NCBI GenBank assembly: GCA_902576125.1
Contig: CACGUF010000005.1
Coordinates: forward strand, 1 to 64,000
Length of the DNA: 64,000 bases
Origin: an uncultured Alphaproteobacteria bacterium
Lineage (GTDB): Bacteria; Pseudomonadota; Alphaproteobacteria; HIMB59; GCA-002718135
Direction: 5' to 3'
The position numbers were made by a program, and so were the translations under genes. Below are positions 1-9,928 of this stretch, piece by piece. The notes beneath the pieces were generated by a model. That model saw only the letters and a program-made list of their open reading frames with translations, ran no database searches and had not been told where the DNA came from. How positions within the stretch are numbered: position 1 is the first letter of the stretch; every line of letters starts with the position of its first letter.

Positions 1-149
1 GCCTTTCTATGGTAATGGCCCCATATAAAAACAAGGAACAAGAAATCGTAGGAGCAATTGGAGTGGTAGGACCAACAAGACTAAACTATTCAAAGATCGT
101 ACCTTTAGTCGACTATACATCTAAAATTATCGGAAAGGTTTTAAAGTAA
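1..149 (+). CDS. hrcA: Heat-inducible transcription repressor HrcA, C-terminal end (cut by window edge)
   Basis: The reading frame open from the left edge to the TAA at 147-149 encodes the last ~48 residues of HrcA. The diagnostic tail motifs GVVGPTRLNYSKIVPLVDYT are the conserved C-terminal signature of this repressor family. HrcA normally binds CIRCE operators in front of chaperone genes. The stop overlaps the grpE start by one base (TAATG), so hrcA and grpE are translationally coupled. No CIRCE palindrome is visible in this window, so its targets (probably groESL) lie elsewhere. The start is outside the window. Confidence 0.9.
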   Translation, partial: LSMVMAPYKNKEQEIVGAIGVVGPTRLNYSKIVPLVDYTSKIIGKVLK

Positions 150-808
150 TGAAAAAAGAAAAAGAAAATTCGCAGCAAAATACTAAAGAAATACATGAAA
201 ATGAAGAATTAGTTGAAGAGATAAAAGAAGAAAGCAAGTCTGAAGATTTTAATGAAGAAGAAAACGAACATGAAGAAGAGGCATCAGAGACTGAAGATGA
301 AAAACTTTTAGAAGAGATAAGAACATTAAAAGAAGAAAAGATTAGAGTCTTGGCTGAAATGGAAAATTTGCGTAAGAGATTTGATCGAGAAAAAATTGAC
401 TCCATTAAATATGGAAGCGTCGGATTTGCTAGAGATATTTTGTCACCAGGTGACAATTTAGAAAGAGCTTTATCAGCAATAAACCCTGAAGAAGATCACA
501 GTCAGTCAATTAAAAATTTGATCGAAGGACTTAAAATGGTTCAAAAAGAACTTTCTTCTGCTTTAGAAAAAAATGGTGTTATTAAAATTAATACGGTAAA
601 CCAAAAATTTGACCCCAACCTGCATCAGGCAATGATGGAGGTAGAAAGAGATGATTTGGATGAGGGTATTGTTGTTCAGGAAATTCAAACTGGCTATATG
701 ATGCACGATAGATTGCTAAGACCGGCAATGGTTGGCGTATCAAAAAAAACTAAACAAGAAAAAGCCTCTAGAGCTGATAACGAAAAAAAAAATAATGACA
801 AAGATTAA
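149..808 (+). CDS. grpE: Nucleotide exchange factor GrpE
   Basis: GrpE releases ADP from DnaK and resets the chaperone cycle in the cytoplasm. The 219-residue protein has a highly acidic, Glu-rich N-terminal ~60 residues, a long helical coiled-coil segment with the family motif AEMENLRKR near residue 70, and the C-terminal beta-domain with 'TVNQKFDPNLHQAM' and 'GYMMHDRLLRPAMVGV'. Length and order match the family. It follows hrcA with a one-base overlap, and dnaK lies 135 bases downstream behind its own probable heat-shock promoter. Confidence 0.97.
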   Translation: MKKEKENSQQNTKEIHENEELVEEIKEESKSEDFNEEENEHEEEASETEDEKLLEEIRTLKEEKIRVLAEMENLRKRFDREKIDSIKYGSVGFARDILSPGDNLERALSAINPEEDHSQSIKNLIEGLKMVQKELSSALEKNGVIKINTVNQKFDPNLHQAMMEVERDDLDEGIVVQEIQTGYMMHDRLLRPAMVGVSKKTKQEKASRADNEKKNNDKD

Positions 809-860
809 AAAATCCCAAAAAACTGAGAAAATACAATAAATACAATATTTTTAGGAGCTT

Positions 861-891
861 CTTGTATTTTTAAAGTTCCATACCATATTCT
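861..891 (+). promoter_or_regulatory. Probable RpoH (sigma-32) promoter of dnaK
   Basis: Within the 135-base grpE-dnaK gap, CTTGTAT (861-867) is followed after 13 bases by TACCATAT (881-888). This is the same architecture and spacer as the near-perfect sigma-32 promoter before the small heat-shock gene at 36044. A sigma-70 reading (TTGTAT, 18 bases, TATTCT) is also possible, so assignment rests on the similarity of the two sites and on dnaK being a classic RpoH target. Confidence 0.55.
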
Positions 892-943
892 TTATAGCCC
901 TTTATTTTGGGCAAATATTTAATCAAAACAGGAAAAAAGTAAT

Positions 944-2863
944 ATGGCAAAAGTAATAGGAATAGATTTAGGTACCACAAATTCATGTGTTGCTGTTATG
1001 GATGGGAAAGAGGCAAAAGTTATTGAGAATGCAGAAGGAGCAAGAACAACTCCCTCAATGGTTGCTTTTAGTGAGTCTAAAGAAAAGCTGGTAGGCCAAT
1101 CAGCAAAAAGACAAGCTGTTACAAATCCTGAAAATACTTTATTTGCTATAAAAAGATTAATAGGTAGAGGTTTTGAAGATAAAATTGTTAAAGATGATAG
1201 CGGACTAGTTCCTTATAAAATTGTAAAAGGTGATAACGGTGACGCTTGGGTCGAGTCACGTGGTGAGAAATACAGTCCAAGTCAAATAAGTGCTTTTGTT
1301 TTGCAAAAAATGAAAGAAACTGCTGAAAGCTATCTTGGTGAAAGTGTTACACAAGCAGTTATAACTGTACCAGCTTATTTTAACGATGCTCAAAGACAGG
1401 CAACAAAGGATGCGGGCAAAATTGCTGGCCTTGAAGTTTTAAGGATTATTAATGAGCCAACCGCAGCAGCATTAGCTTATGGTCTTGATAAGAAAAAAAC
1501 TGGAACAGTTGCAGTTTATGATTTAGGCGGTGGAACTTTCGACATTTCCATTTTGGAAATCGGAGACGGAGTATTTGAAGTTAAATCTACTAACGGAGAT
1601 ACCCATCTTGGTGGTGAAGATTTTGATTTACAAATTATTGATTACCTTGCAGATGAGTTTAAAAAAGACAATTCAATTGATCTAAGGTCAGATAAGCTTG
1701 CGCTTCAAAGATTAAAAGAAGCTGCTGAAAAAGCAAAAATAGAACTATCAAGCTCAACTGAAACAGAAGTAAACTTACCATTCATTACAGCTGATCAAAC
1801 TGGACCTAAGCATTTAACCATAAAACTTTCACGAGCTAAACTAGAGGCAATTGTAGGCGACTTGCTAAATAAAAGCTTAAAACCATGTGAGTTAGCTCTT
1901 AAGGATGCTGGTTTACAAGCTGCTGATATTGATGACGTAATTCTTGTTGGTGGAATGACAAGAATGCCTAAGGTTACAGAGTTAGTAAAAAATTTCTTTG
2001 GCAAAGAGCCAAATAAAGGAGTGAACCCGGATGAGGTTGTTGCTTCTGGTGCTGCAATTCAAGGAGGGGTTTTACAAGGTGATGTAAAGGACGTATTACT
2101 TTTAGACGTAACGCCTTTATCATTAGGAATTGAAACTCTAGGAGGTGTTTTTACCAGACTTATTGATAAAAATACAACAATACCAACCAAGAAAAGTCAG
2201 GTCTTTTCTACAGCAGAAGACAATCAAAGCGCTGTAACAATAAGAGTCTTTCAAGGTGAAAGAGAAATGGCAGCTGACAACAAATTGTTAGGTCAATTTG
2301 ATTTAGTTGGAATACCACCAGCAGCAAGAGGAATGCCACAAATTGAAGTAACTTTTGATATTGATGCAAATGGTATTGTTAATGTTTCAGCTAAAGATAA
2401 GTCTACTGGCAAAGAGCAGCAAATTCGTATCCAAGCATCAGGCGGTTTATCTGATGACGAAATTGAAAGAATGGTCAAAGAGGCAGAAGAAAATGCTGAG
2501 TCAGATAAGAAAAAAAGAGAATCTGTTGACACAAAAAACCATGCTGACGGCCTGATAAATGAAACTGAAAAAAATTTAAAGGAACACGGCGATAAAGTTC
2601 CTGAAGAAGATAAGAGCAAAATTCTAGCAGACATTGAGGAATTAAAAAAAGTTAAAGATGGCGATGATATTGAAGCTATTAAATCTAAAACAGAGGCTTT
2701 GGTTCAATCATCATTAAAACTTGGTGAAGCAATTTACAAACAAAATCCTCAAGCTGGAGCAGCACAGCCTGATCCGTCTGGAGAAGAACCTTCGTCTGAC
2801 AAAAAAGATGAGAAGGTTGTTGATGCGGAATTTGAAGAAGTTGACGAAAATAAAAAAGATTAA
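944..2863 (+). CDS. dnaK: Chaperone DnaK (Hsp70)
   Basis: This is the ATP-dependent Hsp70 chaperone. The 639-residue protein has the nucleotide-binding domain with GIDLGTTNS at residues ~6-14, '[13 protein letters not shown]' and '[13 protein letters not shown]' (phosphate loops, ~170-205), the linker '[16 protein letters not shown]' near 390, the substrate-binding beta-domain, and a helical lid ending in an acidic lysine-containing tail (EEVDENKKD). All expected regions are present and the length is normal. It is 32 bases upstream of dnaJ, its co-chaperone. Confidence 0.99.
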   Translation: MAKVIGIDLGTTNSCVAVMDGKEAKVIENAEGARTTPSMVAFSESKEKLVGQSAKRQAVTNPENTLFAIKRLIGRGFEDKIVKDDSGLVPYKIVKGDNGDAWVESRGEKYSPSQISAFVLQKMKETAESYLGESVTQAVITVPAYFNDAQRQATKDAGKIAGLEVLRIINEPTAAALAYGLDKKKTGTVAVYDLGGGTFDISILEIGDGVFEVKSTNGDTHLGGEDFDLQIIDYLADEFKKDNSIDLRSDKLALQRLKEAAEKAKIELSSSTETEVNLPFITADQTGPKHLTIKLSRAKLEAIVGDLLNKSLKPCELALKDAGLQAADIDDVILVGGMTRMPKVTELVKNFFGKEPNKGVNPDEVVASGAAIQGGVLQGDVKDVLLLDVTPLSLGIETLGGVFTRLIDKNTTIPTKKSQVFSTAEDNQSAVTIRVFQGEREMAADNKLLGQFDLVGIPPAARGMPQIEVTFDIDANGIVNVSAKDKSTGKEQQIRIQASGGLSDDEIERMVKEAEENAESDKKKRESVDTKNHADGLINETEKNLKEHGDKVPEEDKSKILADIEELKKVKDGDDIEAIKSKTEALVQSSLKLGEAIYKQNPQAGAAQPDPSGEEPSSDKKDEKVVDAEFEEVDENKKD

Positions 2864-2895
2864 CAGTCTTTAATATTTTCCTTTAAGGGGCGTAC

Positions 2896-4026
2896 ATGGC
2901 TGATAGAGACTTCTATGATATACTAGGTGTTCAAAAAAATGCCAGTGATGATGAAATAAAAAAATCCTATCGTAAGCTTGCGATGAAATATCATCCTGAT
3001 AGAAATAAAGATAATAAAGAGGCTGAAAAGAAATTCAAAGAAGCAACTGCTGCATACGAAGCATTGAAAGATCCAGAAAAAAGAGCTGCATATGATCAAT
3101 ATGGTCATGACGCATTTCGCCAAGGGGGCATGGGTGGAGGACAAGGCTTTGGAGATTTTGCAGGCGGTTTTTCAGATATATTTGAAGAATTTTTTGGAGG
3201 AGGATTTGGAGGATCTGCAAGACAAAGGGGGCCTCAAAGAGGAAATGATCTTCGCTATAATATGTCGGTTTCACTTCAAGAGGCATTTAGTGGAAAAAAA
3301 TCCCAAATTAGAATTCCAAGCTATGAAGGTTGTGATTTGTGTTCAGCAACAGGTAGTGCTGATAAGTCTGGGCCAAGTACCTGCTCTACATGTGGGGGAC
3401 ATGGAAAAGTAAGATCAACCCAAGGTTTTTTTTCTATAGAACGACCATGCCCAAAATGTGGTGGTGAAGGCTCTTCAATTAAAAATCCGTGTTTAAAATG
3501 TAGTGGAACAGGTCAGGTAAAAAAGCAAAAAACTATCTCTGTAACAATTCCAGCTGGAGTTGATACCGGAACAAGAATTCGTATATCTGGTGAAGGGGAG
3601 CCTGGACAAAGAGGTGCAGGTAACGGTGATTTATATATTTTTGTAGAGGTTCAAAAAGATAAGCTGTTTGAACGCGAAGAAGAAAATATTTTTTGCCAAA
3701 TACCCATCTCTATTACTACAGCGATTTTAGGTGGAGAGGTAGAAGTCCCAACTATTGAGGGAAAAAAAGCAAGACTTAACATACCCGCAGGAACACAATC
3801 AGAAACGCAATTTAGATTAAAAGGAAAAGGGATGAGCATACTTAGACAAACAAGAAGGGGTGATATGTATGTTGAAACAAATGTGGAAATACCAGTTAAT
3901 CTTACTAGTAAGCAAAAAGAAATTTTACAAGAATTTGAAAAAGAAGGCGGAACATCAAAAAAACATAGTCCCAAATCACAGAGTTTTTTCTCCAAATTAA
4001 AAGAAGTTTGGGAAGATTTAACTTAA
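2896..4026 (+). CDS. dnaJ: Chaperone DnaJ (type I Hsp40)
   Basis: DnaJ delivers substrates to DnaK and stimulates its ATPase. The J-domain occupies residues ~5-70 with the HPD tripeptide in '[10 protein letters not shown]'. A Gly/Phe-rich linker (about 75-115) follows, then four cysteine-pair zinc repeats (about 145-205), then the two C-terminal beta-domains ('[22 protein letters not shown]'-like region). The first zinc repeat reads CDLCSATGS, lacking the usual Gly at the fifth position and ending in Ser; the other three are canonical ([24 protein letters not shown]). 376 residues is normal length. Confidence 0.98.
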   Translation: MADRDFYDILGVQKNASDDEIKKSYRKLAMKYHPDRNKDNKEAEKKFKEATAAYEALKDPEKRAAYDQYGHDAFRQGGMGGGQGFGDFAGGFSDIFEEFFGGGFGGSARQRGPQRGNDLRYNMSVSLQEAFSGKKSQIRIPSYEGCDLCSATGSADKSGPSTCSTCGGHGKVRSTQGFFSIERPCPKCGGEGSSIKNPCLKCSGTGQVKKQKTISVTIPAGVDTGTRIRISGEGEPGQRGAGNGDLYIFVEVQKDKLFEREEENIFCQIPISITTAILGGEVEVPTIEGKKARLNIPAGTQSETQFRLKGKGMSILRQTRRGDMYVETNVEIPVNLTSKQKEILQEFEKEGGTSKKHSPKSQSFFSKLKEVWEDLT

Positions 4027-4066
4027 TTCCTTTTCATTCAAGTTTACCCAAAGTATAAGAAGCTTT

Positions 4067-4876
4067 ATGGCAAAAATTAAAATTGCAGTAGCTGGATGTT
4101 TGGGTAGAATGGGACAAGAATTATCCAGACAAATTCTTAGCAATAAGAATCTTGAGTTTGTTGGAGGTTTTGAGCATAAAAAACACAAAGATGTTAATAA
4201 AGAATTTAAAAAAATATCTAATATTAACTCTACAAAACTTGTTGATTCTGATCCCTCACAATCAATTAAGTCAGCAAAAGTATTAATTGATTTTACAACA
4301 CCTCAATCAACTTTGGAGAATGTTAAAATTGCATCACAACATAAAACTGCTGTTATTATAGGCACAACAGGTATGACAGAAGCCCAGAAAAAGAAAATCA
4401 AAAGTTATGCGAAAAAAATTCCAATTCTTATGTCCTCGAATATGAGCCTTGGTGTAAATCTTCTCTTTAATTTAGTTCAACAAACTGCGCACGCTCTAAA
4501 AGAAACAGATTATGATATTGAAATAGCTGAAACTCATCATAAACATAAAAAAGATGCACCTTCGGGAACTGCGCTCTCTCTTGGAGAATATGCTGCGAAG
4601 GGCAGAAAGGTTTCATTTAATAAATCAAAAGTTTTAGATCGAACAAAAAAACTAATGATTAGAAAAAAAGGCAATATTGGTTTTTCAGTTACAAGAGGTG
4701 GTGAGATTGCAGGAGAACATATTGTTAGTTTTATTGGTGAAAATGATAGAGTTGATTTAGTTCATAAAGCAAACAACAGATCAATCTTTGTAAAAGGTGC
4801 AATTGACGCTGCTATATTTCTAAGCAAAAAAAAATCAGGCCTTTATAAGATGAATGATCTATTATTTTCTAAATAA
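4067..4876 (+). CDS. dapB: 4-hydroxy-tetrahydrodipicolinate reductase DapB
   Basis: DapB reduces 4-hydroxy-tetrahydrodipicolinate with NAD(P)H in the diaminopimelate/lysine pathway, feeding peptidoglycan. The 269-residue protein has an N-terminal nucleotide-binding loop (VAGCLGRMG, residues ~8-16), GTTGMT near residue 100, and the catalytic substrate segment ETHHKHKKDAPSGTA near 155-170, where the paired histidines and Lys are the active site. The location after dnaJ (40-base gap) is the common alphaproteobacterial arrangement. Confidence 0.98.
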   Translation: MAKIKIAVAGCLGRMGQELSRQILSNKNLEFVGGFEHKKHKDVNKEFKKISNINSTKLVDSDPSQSIKSAKVLIDFTTPQSTLENVKIASQHKTAVIIGTTGMTEAQKKKIKSYAKKIPILMSSNMSLGVNLLFNLVQQTAHALKETDYDIEIAETHHKHKKDAPSGTALSLGEYAAKGRKVSFNKSKVLDRTKKLMIRKKGNIGFSVTRGGEIAGEHIVSFIGENDRVDLVHKANNRSIFVKGAIDAAIFLSKKKSGLYKMNDLLFSK

Positions 4877-4893
4877 TTTAAAATTAAATTATT

Positions 4894-5733
4894 ATGAAAA
4901 AAATTATTTGGATCTCTTCTTATCCTAAGAGTGGAAACACTTGGACAAGATGGTTTATATCAAATTATTTTTTCAATAAGAAAAAAATAGATACAGATTT
5001 CAATATTCTTAGTAAAATAGATAAATTTCCACCCTATAAAATTCTTCAGAAGTTACTAAAAGAGAATGAAATTCAAGAAAACGCTTATAATATTTCAAAA
5101 TACTGGCATCAGATTCAATTAGAAATTACCAAAGCAAAAGAAGATTTTATTTTTGTTAAAAATCACAATGCCTTAGTTTCTGTAGAGGGAAGAAGTCTTA
5201 CAGATGATAGATTTTCTTTAGCATTTATTTACCTAGTAAGAGACCCAAGAGATGTAGCGGTTTCTTATAGTAATTTTGATCAAACTCTCAGCCTTGAAAA
5301 AGCAATTGAAAGAATGACTTCTGAAAATCTTTATTCTCATGTTTCAAAAAAATTCCCTTTAGATGTTGAAATTCTTGGATCTTGGAAATTTAATTATAAT
5401 TCTTGGACAAATGGAGTTGCAAAGGTTCCAAGAATTATAATTAGATATGAGGATTTAATAAATAATACTTTTGAAACAAAACTTAAAATAATTAAATTTT
5501 TATCAAATATTCTTAATTTTGATGTTGATATTGATCATATCAAATATTCTATTCAACAATCAGATTTTAAAAGACTGCAAGGAATTGAAAAAAATCATAA
5601 ATTTCACGAAAGCTCAAATCAATTTTTTAATGCAGGTAAGGTTGGTCAATGGCAAAATATACTTTCCTCACAACAAATTAGAAAAATAGAAAATTTTTGT
5701 AAAACTGAAATGTTAGAATTAGGATACTTATAA
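4894..5733 (+). CDS. Sulfotransferase-domain protein
   Basis: Cytosolic-type sulfotransferases transfer sulfate from PAPS to hydroxyl or amine acceptors. The N-terminus contains SYPKSGNTWTRWF (residues ~8-20), the 5'-phosphosulfate-binding loop, and VRDPRDVAVSYSNF (about residue 115-130) matches the 3'-phosphate-binding motif. At 279 residues it is a complete single-domain enzyme with no signal peptide or membrane span. It starts 17 bases after dapB and probably shares its transcript, but nothing nearby identifies the acceptor; a surface glycan or lipid is a guess. No PAPS synthesis genes are in the window. Confidence 0.85.
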   Translation: MKKIIWISSYPKSGNTWTRWFISNYFFNKKKIDTDFNILSKIDKFPPYKILQKLLKENEIQENAYNISKYWHQIQLEITKAKEDFIFVKNHNALVSVEGRSLTDDRFSLAFIYLVRDPRDVAVSYSNFDQTLSLEKAIERMTSENLYSHVSKKFPLDVEILGSWKFNYNSWTNGVAKVPRIIIRYEDLINNTFETKLKIIKFLSNILNFDVDIDHIKYSIQQSDFKRLQGIEKNHKFHESSNQFFNAGKVGQWQNILSSQQIRKIENFCKTEMLELGYL

Positions 5734-5743
5734 ATTAAATCTA

Positions 5744-6172
5744 CTAAAAATATTTTTTTAATTTGAAGTATAGTTTTTCTTTTAAATCTGAATGAAGAAA
5801 AGAACCCACCTCTATTTTTCTTGATGATTGTTTTATAGTTAATGATGATTGATTTTTATATTTATAAAAATTTATTTTTGACCAATAAGTATCAAACTTA
5901 GTCGTCTGAAAAATTTTATTTTTTTTAATTTTTTCTATTTTAATTTCATCAGAATTAATTGTTATATTTTCTCCAATATTTTTTTCATTAAAATATAGTC
6001 TTATTAAATAAAATAGAACCAGATACTCTGCTCCTAAAAAAATAGTAATTGGCCAAGCCCCAAATGAAATCAAAATAAATGAAAATACCAATCCCCACAA
6101 AACTAGAATGATACCCAATAAAATAAAAAGGGATTTAGAGCAGCTTTCGTGGGGTATTAATTTTTCTTTCAT
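5744..6172 (-). CDS. DUF2244-family membrane protein
   Basis: This 142-residue protein has two close hydrophobic segments (residues ~14-60, with 'SFGAWPITIFLGAEYLVLF'), followed by a soluble C-terminal beta-rich region. Size, the two-helix N-terminus and the 'GAWPI..FLG' motif match DUF2244, a small uncharacterised inner-membrane family common in alphaproteobacteria. Function is unknown. It converges on the sulfotransferase gene with a 10-base gap and is divergent from pyruvate carboxylase. Confidence 0.7.
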   Translation of the reverse strand: MKEKLIPHESCSKSLFILLGIILVLWGLVFSFILISFGAWPITIFLGAEYLVLFYLIRLYFNEKNIGENITINSDEIKIEKIKKNKIFQTTKFDTYWSKINFYKYKNQSSLTIKQSSRKIEVGSFLHSDLKEKLYFKLKKYF

Positions 6173-6485
6173 AATATTATTGTATTTTAATATTTATATA
6201 CAAAATATTTATTTTAAAGTGTTACAAATGAATAAAACAAAAATAAATTCAGATTATAAATTTAAAAAAGAAAAGATAGATCTGCCTAAAACAGGTTTAG
6301 TTTCGTTTTGATCTAAAAAAAACTAAAATTTAAGTTCAAAAATAGTAAATGTTGGAACAGATAATACTAAAAAAGTGGCTAAAAAACACCACCACTTGCT
6401 TATTTTGTGTGGAAGATATAAATGCAAATCGCAAAAAAAAATTGTGATCAATGTTTGATTGCATAACATTGATTGTATTAAAAAA
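6173..6485. other. 313-base divergent intergenic region with a possible 27-codon ORF
   Basis: This gap separates the DUF2244 gene (minus) from pyruvate carboxylase (plus). It contains a short open frame from the ATG at 6228 to 6311 (27 residues, Lys-rich, ending in LPKTGLVSF) with no clear ribosome binding site, which I cannot confirm as a gene. A weak hairpin with a 6-base stem (AAGTGG/CCACTT) lies around 6373-6397. A 9-base inverted repeat just before pyc is listed separately. No tRNA or recognised riboswitch was seen. Confidence 0.35.
6447..6473 (+). promoter_or_regulatory. 9-base inverted repeat upstream of pyc
   Basis: ATCAATGTT (6447-6455) and AACATTGAT (6465-6473) form a perfect inverted repeat around a 9-base spacer, ending 12 bases before the pyc ATG at 6486. 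It could be a repressor operator or a 5'-UTR hairpin affecting translation. The adjacent AAAAAAA tract offers no Shine-Dalgarno sequence, so the start may depend on this structured leader. Role inferred only from position and symmetry. Confidence 0.45.
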
Positions 6486-9400
6486 ATGAAAAAAATTAGA
6501 AAAATTTTAGCAGCCAACAGAAGCGAAATTGCTATTAGGATTTTCAGAGCCGCAGAAGAATCTGGAATTCGAACAGCTGCTATTTATTCTAAAGAAGATA
6601 GATTTGCATTACACCGTTTTAAAACAGATGAAAGCTATCTTGTCGGTAAGGGAAAAGGTCCAATTCAGGCATATCTAGATATTAATTCAATTATCGATAT
6701 TGCTAAAAAAGCGGAGGTAGATGCTATTCATCCTGGTTATGGTTTTTTATCTGAAAATCCTGAGTTTGCAGACTTATGTGAAAAAAATAATATTATTTTT
6801 ATCGGACCTACTCCTGAAATACTTAGCAGATTAGGCAACAAGACAGCAGCAAAAGAAGTTGCGGATGAGGCGGGTGTTAATACTATTCCGTCAGTTAAAG
6901 TTAATGAGGAAAATAAAAATAATATTCATGACCAAGTAAATAAGATTGGCTACCCCGTTATTGTAAAAGCAAGCTGGGGCGGCGGAGGAAGAGGAATGCG
7001 AGTTGTTCGTTCTGCTGATGAGTTATCTGAACAAATAGAATTTGCCCAGAGCGAGTCCAAAAAAGCATTTGGCAAGGATGAGGTTTTTATTGAAAAATTC
7101 TTAGAAGATGCGGCGCATATAGAGGTTCAAATATTAGGCGATAAAAATGGCAACATTGTACACCTATATGAGAGAGATTGTTCACTTCAAAGAAGACATC
7201 AAAAAATAATTGAGAGAGCCCCCGCACATTTTTTAGAACAAATTTCAAGGGAAAGTATTTGTGCCTCTGCTGTTAAGATTGCCAAACATGTAAATTATTG
7301 TGGAGCAGGCACCATTGAGTTTTTATATGACAAAAAAAATAACCAACATTACTTCATTGAAGTTAATCCAAGAATTCAGGTTGAACATACTGTAACTGAA
7401 GAAGTAACGGGCATTGATATTGTCAAAGCACAAATAAAAATTGCTGAAGGAAAAAAAATAGGTGAGGATCCAGCTCTTCCAAATCAAGAAAATATCCAAC
7501 TTGATGGATATGCAATTCAATGCAGAGTTACAACTGAAGATCCATTAAATAACTTTATGCCTGATTACGGAAAAATTATGACCTATAGATCAGCTTCAGG
7601 CTTTGGGGTAAGGTTAGATGGGGCAACTGCAGCAGCAGGTTCACTAATTACTCCTTACTATGATTCTTTATTAGTCAAAGTTACTACATGGGCCCAAACA
7701 ACTGATGATTGTGTTAGAAGAATGGATAGAGCGTTGCGTGAATTTAGAATTCGTGGCGTTAAAACCAATCTCGTTTTTCTGGAGTCATTAATTAACAATG
7801 ATAATTTTAAGTCGGGAAACTATAATACTAACTTTGTTGATACGAACAAAGATCTGTATAATTATAAGCCAAAAAAAGATCGCGCTTCTAAAATTATTTC
7901 ATATCTTGGCAATATTATTGTTAATGGTCACTCAGATATAAAAGGTAGAATAAATGATTTTGATATAGTTGACCCAGTTATCCCTTTATATAAAAAAAAT
8001 TCACAAACTAATAATTATGTTGATGAATTAAAAAAACTAGGCCCAGATAAGTTTACTCAAGAAATTAAAAATAAAAAATACACACTAGTTACTGATACGA
8101 CTATGCGTGATGCACATCAATCACTTTTAGCAACTAGAATGAGAACAGATGATTTGGTTAAGATAGCTGAGTTTTATAGTAACAACTTATCAGAGCTATT
8201 TTCAATTGAGTGTTGGGGTGGGGCAACATTTGATACTAGTATGAGATTTTTAAAAGAAGATCCGTGGGATAGACTGGTAAAAATAAATCAGCAAGCACCT
8301 AATATTTTAAAGCAAATGCTTTTGAGAGGCTCTAATGCTGTAGGTTATAAAAATTATCCTGATAACGTAGTAAAGTTTTTTGTTAAAGAAGCAGCCCAAG
8401 CTGGTATTGACGTGTTTAGAGTTTTTGACTCACTAAATCTTATTGAGAACATGCAAGTTTCAATTGAGGAAATAAGAAAACAAAACAAAATTTGTGAAGG
8501 TACTATTTGTTACACTAATGATGTAACTAATCCAAAAGAAGAAAAGTATACTCTTAAATATTACATTGATCTTGCAAAAAAACTTGAAAAAGCAGGATCT
8601 CATATTATCGCTATAAAAGACATGGCAGGGCTATGTAAACCGACTGCTATTAAATTGCTTATTAAAGAATTAAGAAATGAAATTTCTTTGCCAATTCATT
8701 ATCATACGCATGATACGTCTGGAACATCTTCTGCGACAGTGTTAGCAGCAATTGAAGAAAAAATAGATATTGTAGATCTAGCAATGGATTCAATGAGTGG
8801 CTTAACCTCCCAACCTGCACTTGGCTCAGTTGTTTCTATTATGAAACAAAATTATTCTGATCCTAAATTAGAAGAGGAGCACATTCGCGAAGCCTCTTTA
8901 TATTGGGAACAGGTAAGAAATAATTACAAGGCTTTTGAAACTGATTTTAAGGGTGGCAGCTCAGATGTCTATTTGCATCAAATGCCAGGAGGTCAATTTA
9001 CAAATCTAAAAGAGCAAGCGCGCTCCCTTGGAATTACTACTGATAAATGGGGGCTTGTTGCAAATATGTACGCTGAGGTAAACAACATGTTTGGTGATAT
9101 TATAAAGGTAACACCTTCTTCAAAAGTTGTTGGAGATATGGCTCTATACATGATTACCAACGATTTAAGCCCAGAAGATGTTTTAGATCCAGATAAAGAG
9201 ATATCTTTTCCTTTATCAGTTGTGGAGTTTTTTAAAGGTGAGATGGGTATACCACTTGGTGGTTTTCCAGAAGAGCTTCAGAAAAAAATACTAGGTAATG
9301 ACAAACCACTTAATAAAAGACCAGGATCTATCTTGCCGAGCATAAACCTAGATGAAGAAAAGAAAAACCTAGAAAAAAAGTATGAAGATACAGTATCCAA

Positions 9401-9926
9401 TCAGCAACTAGCTTCTCACTTAATGTATCCAAAAGTTTTTGAAGAATTTATGATTCACCGTCAAACATTCAGCGATACATCAATTTTATCAACTGAATTA
9501 TTTTTTTATGGACCCCTTCAAGATAAAGAATATTCACTTCCTATCGATAAGGGAAAAAATCTGATTGTTCGTTACTTAGCAAAAGGCGAACCAAATGCAA
9601 GCGGTTCAAGTTCGGTGTTTTTTGAATTAAATGGTCAGCCAAGAACTATTGAAATTCAAAATACTGAATTTTCCAAAAATATTTCTGTAAAAATAAAAGC
9701 AGAAGATGGAAACCTAAATCATATAGGTTCCCCTTTACCAGGACAAGTTGCGAAAATATTTATTGCAGCTGGTGATAAAGTTATTAAAGGTGATAGAGTC
9801 TTGGTTATTGAAGCAATGAAAATGGAAACAATTGTTTCAGCAGAAAAAAGTGGAATGATAAAAAAACTTCATGTGAATTCTGGTGATAATGTAGAGACCA
9901 AAGATTTATTAATTGAAATTGAATAG
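6486..9926 (+). CDS. pyc: Pyruvate carboxylase
   Basis: The enzyme makes oxaloacetate from pyruvate, bicarbonate and ATP using biotin (anaplerosis). The ~1146-residue chain has all three parts in order: biotin carboxylase (from KKIRKILAANRSEIAIR at the N-terminus, with the ATP-grasp loop GGGGRGMR near 165 and the ERDCSLQRRHQK motif), carboxyltransferase (TDTTMRDAHQSLLATR near 545, KDMAGL, HYHTHDTSG), and the C-terminal biotinyl domain with the biotinylated lysine in EAMKMET. An upstream in-frame ATG at 6459 would add nine residues, but family members begin at the KKIRK segment and 6459 falls inside the inverted repeat, so I chose 6486. Confidence 0.97.
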   Translation: MKKIRKILAANRSEIAIRIFRAAEESGIRTAAIYSKEDRFALHRFKTDESYLVGKGKGPIQAYLDINSIIDIAKKAEVDAIHPGYGFLSENPEFADLCEKNNIIFIGPTPEILSRLGNKTAAKEVADEAGVNTIPSVKVNEENKNNIHDQVNKIGYPVIVKASWGGGGRGMRVVRSADELSEQIEFAQSESKKAFGKDEVFIEKFLEDAAHIEVQILGDKNGNIVHLYERDCSLQRRHQKIIERAPAHFLEQISRESICASAVKIAKHVNYCGAGTIEFLYDKKNNQHYFIEVNPRIQVEHTVTEEVTGIDIVKAQIKIAEGKKIGEDPALPNQENIQLDGYAIQCRVTTEDPLNNFMPDYGKIMTYRSASGFGVRLDGATAAAGSLITPYYDSLLVKVTTWAQTTDDCVRRMDRALREFRIRGVKTNLVFLESLINNDNFKSGNYNTNFVDTNKDLYNYKPKKDRASKIISYLGNIIVNGHSDIKGRINDFDIVDPVIPLYKKNSQTNNYVDELKKLGPDKFTQEIKNKKYTLVTDTTMRDAHQSLLATRMRTDDLVKIAEFYSNNLSELFSIECWGGATFDTSMRFLKEDPWDRLVKINQQAPNILKQMLLRGSNAVGYKNYPDNVVKFFVKEAAQAGIDVFRVFDSLNLIENMQVSIEEIRKQNKICEGTICYTNDVTNPKEEKYTLKYYIDLAKKLEKAGSHIIAIKDMAGLCKPTAIKLLIKELRNEISLPIHYHTHDTSGTSSATVLAAIEEKIDIVDLAMDSMSGLTSQPALGSVVSIMKQNYSDPKLEEEHIREASLYWEQVRNNYKAFETDFKGGSSDVYLHQMPGGQFTNLKEQARSLGITTDKWGLVANMYAEVNNMFGDIIKVTPSSKVVGDMALYMITNDLSPEDVLDPDKEISFPLSVVEFFKGEMGIPLGGFPEELQKKILGNDKPLNKRPGSILPSINLDEEKKNLEKKYEDTVSNQQLASHLMYPKVFEEFMIHRQTFSDTSILSTELFFYGPLQDKEYSLPIDKGKNLIVRYLAKGEPNASGSSSVFFELNGQPRTIEIQNTEFSKNISVKIKAEDGNLNHIGSPLPGQVAKIFIAAGDKVIKGDRVLVIEAMKMETIVSAEKSGMIKKLHVNSGDNVETKDLLIEIE

Positions 9927-9928
9927 GC

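Noticed and set aside
6108..6311. 67-codon plus-strand frame across the DUF2244 start
   Set aside because: Most of it is antisense to the DUF2244 gene; only the last 27 codons from 6228 lie in free sequence, and these lack a ribosome binding site.
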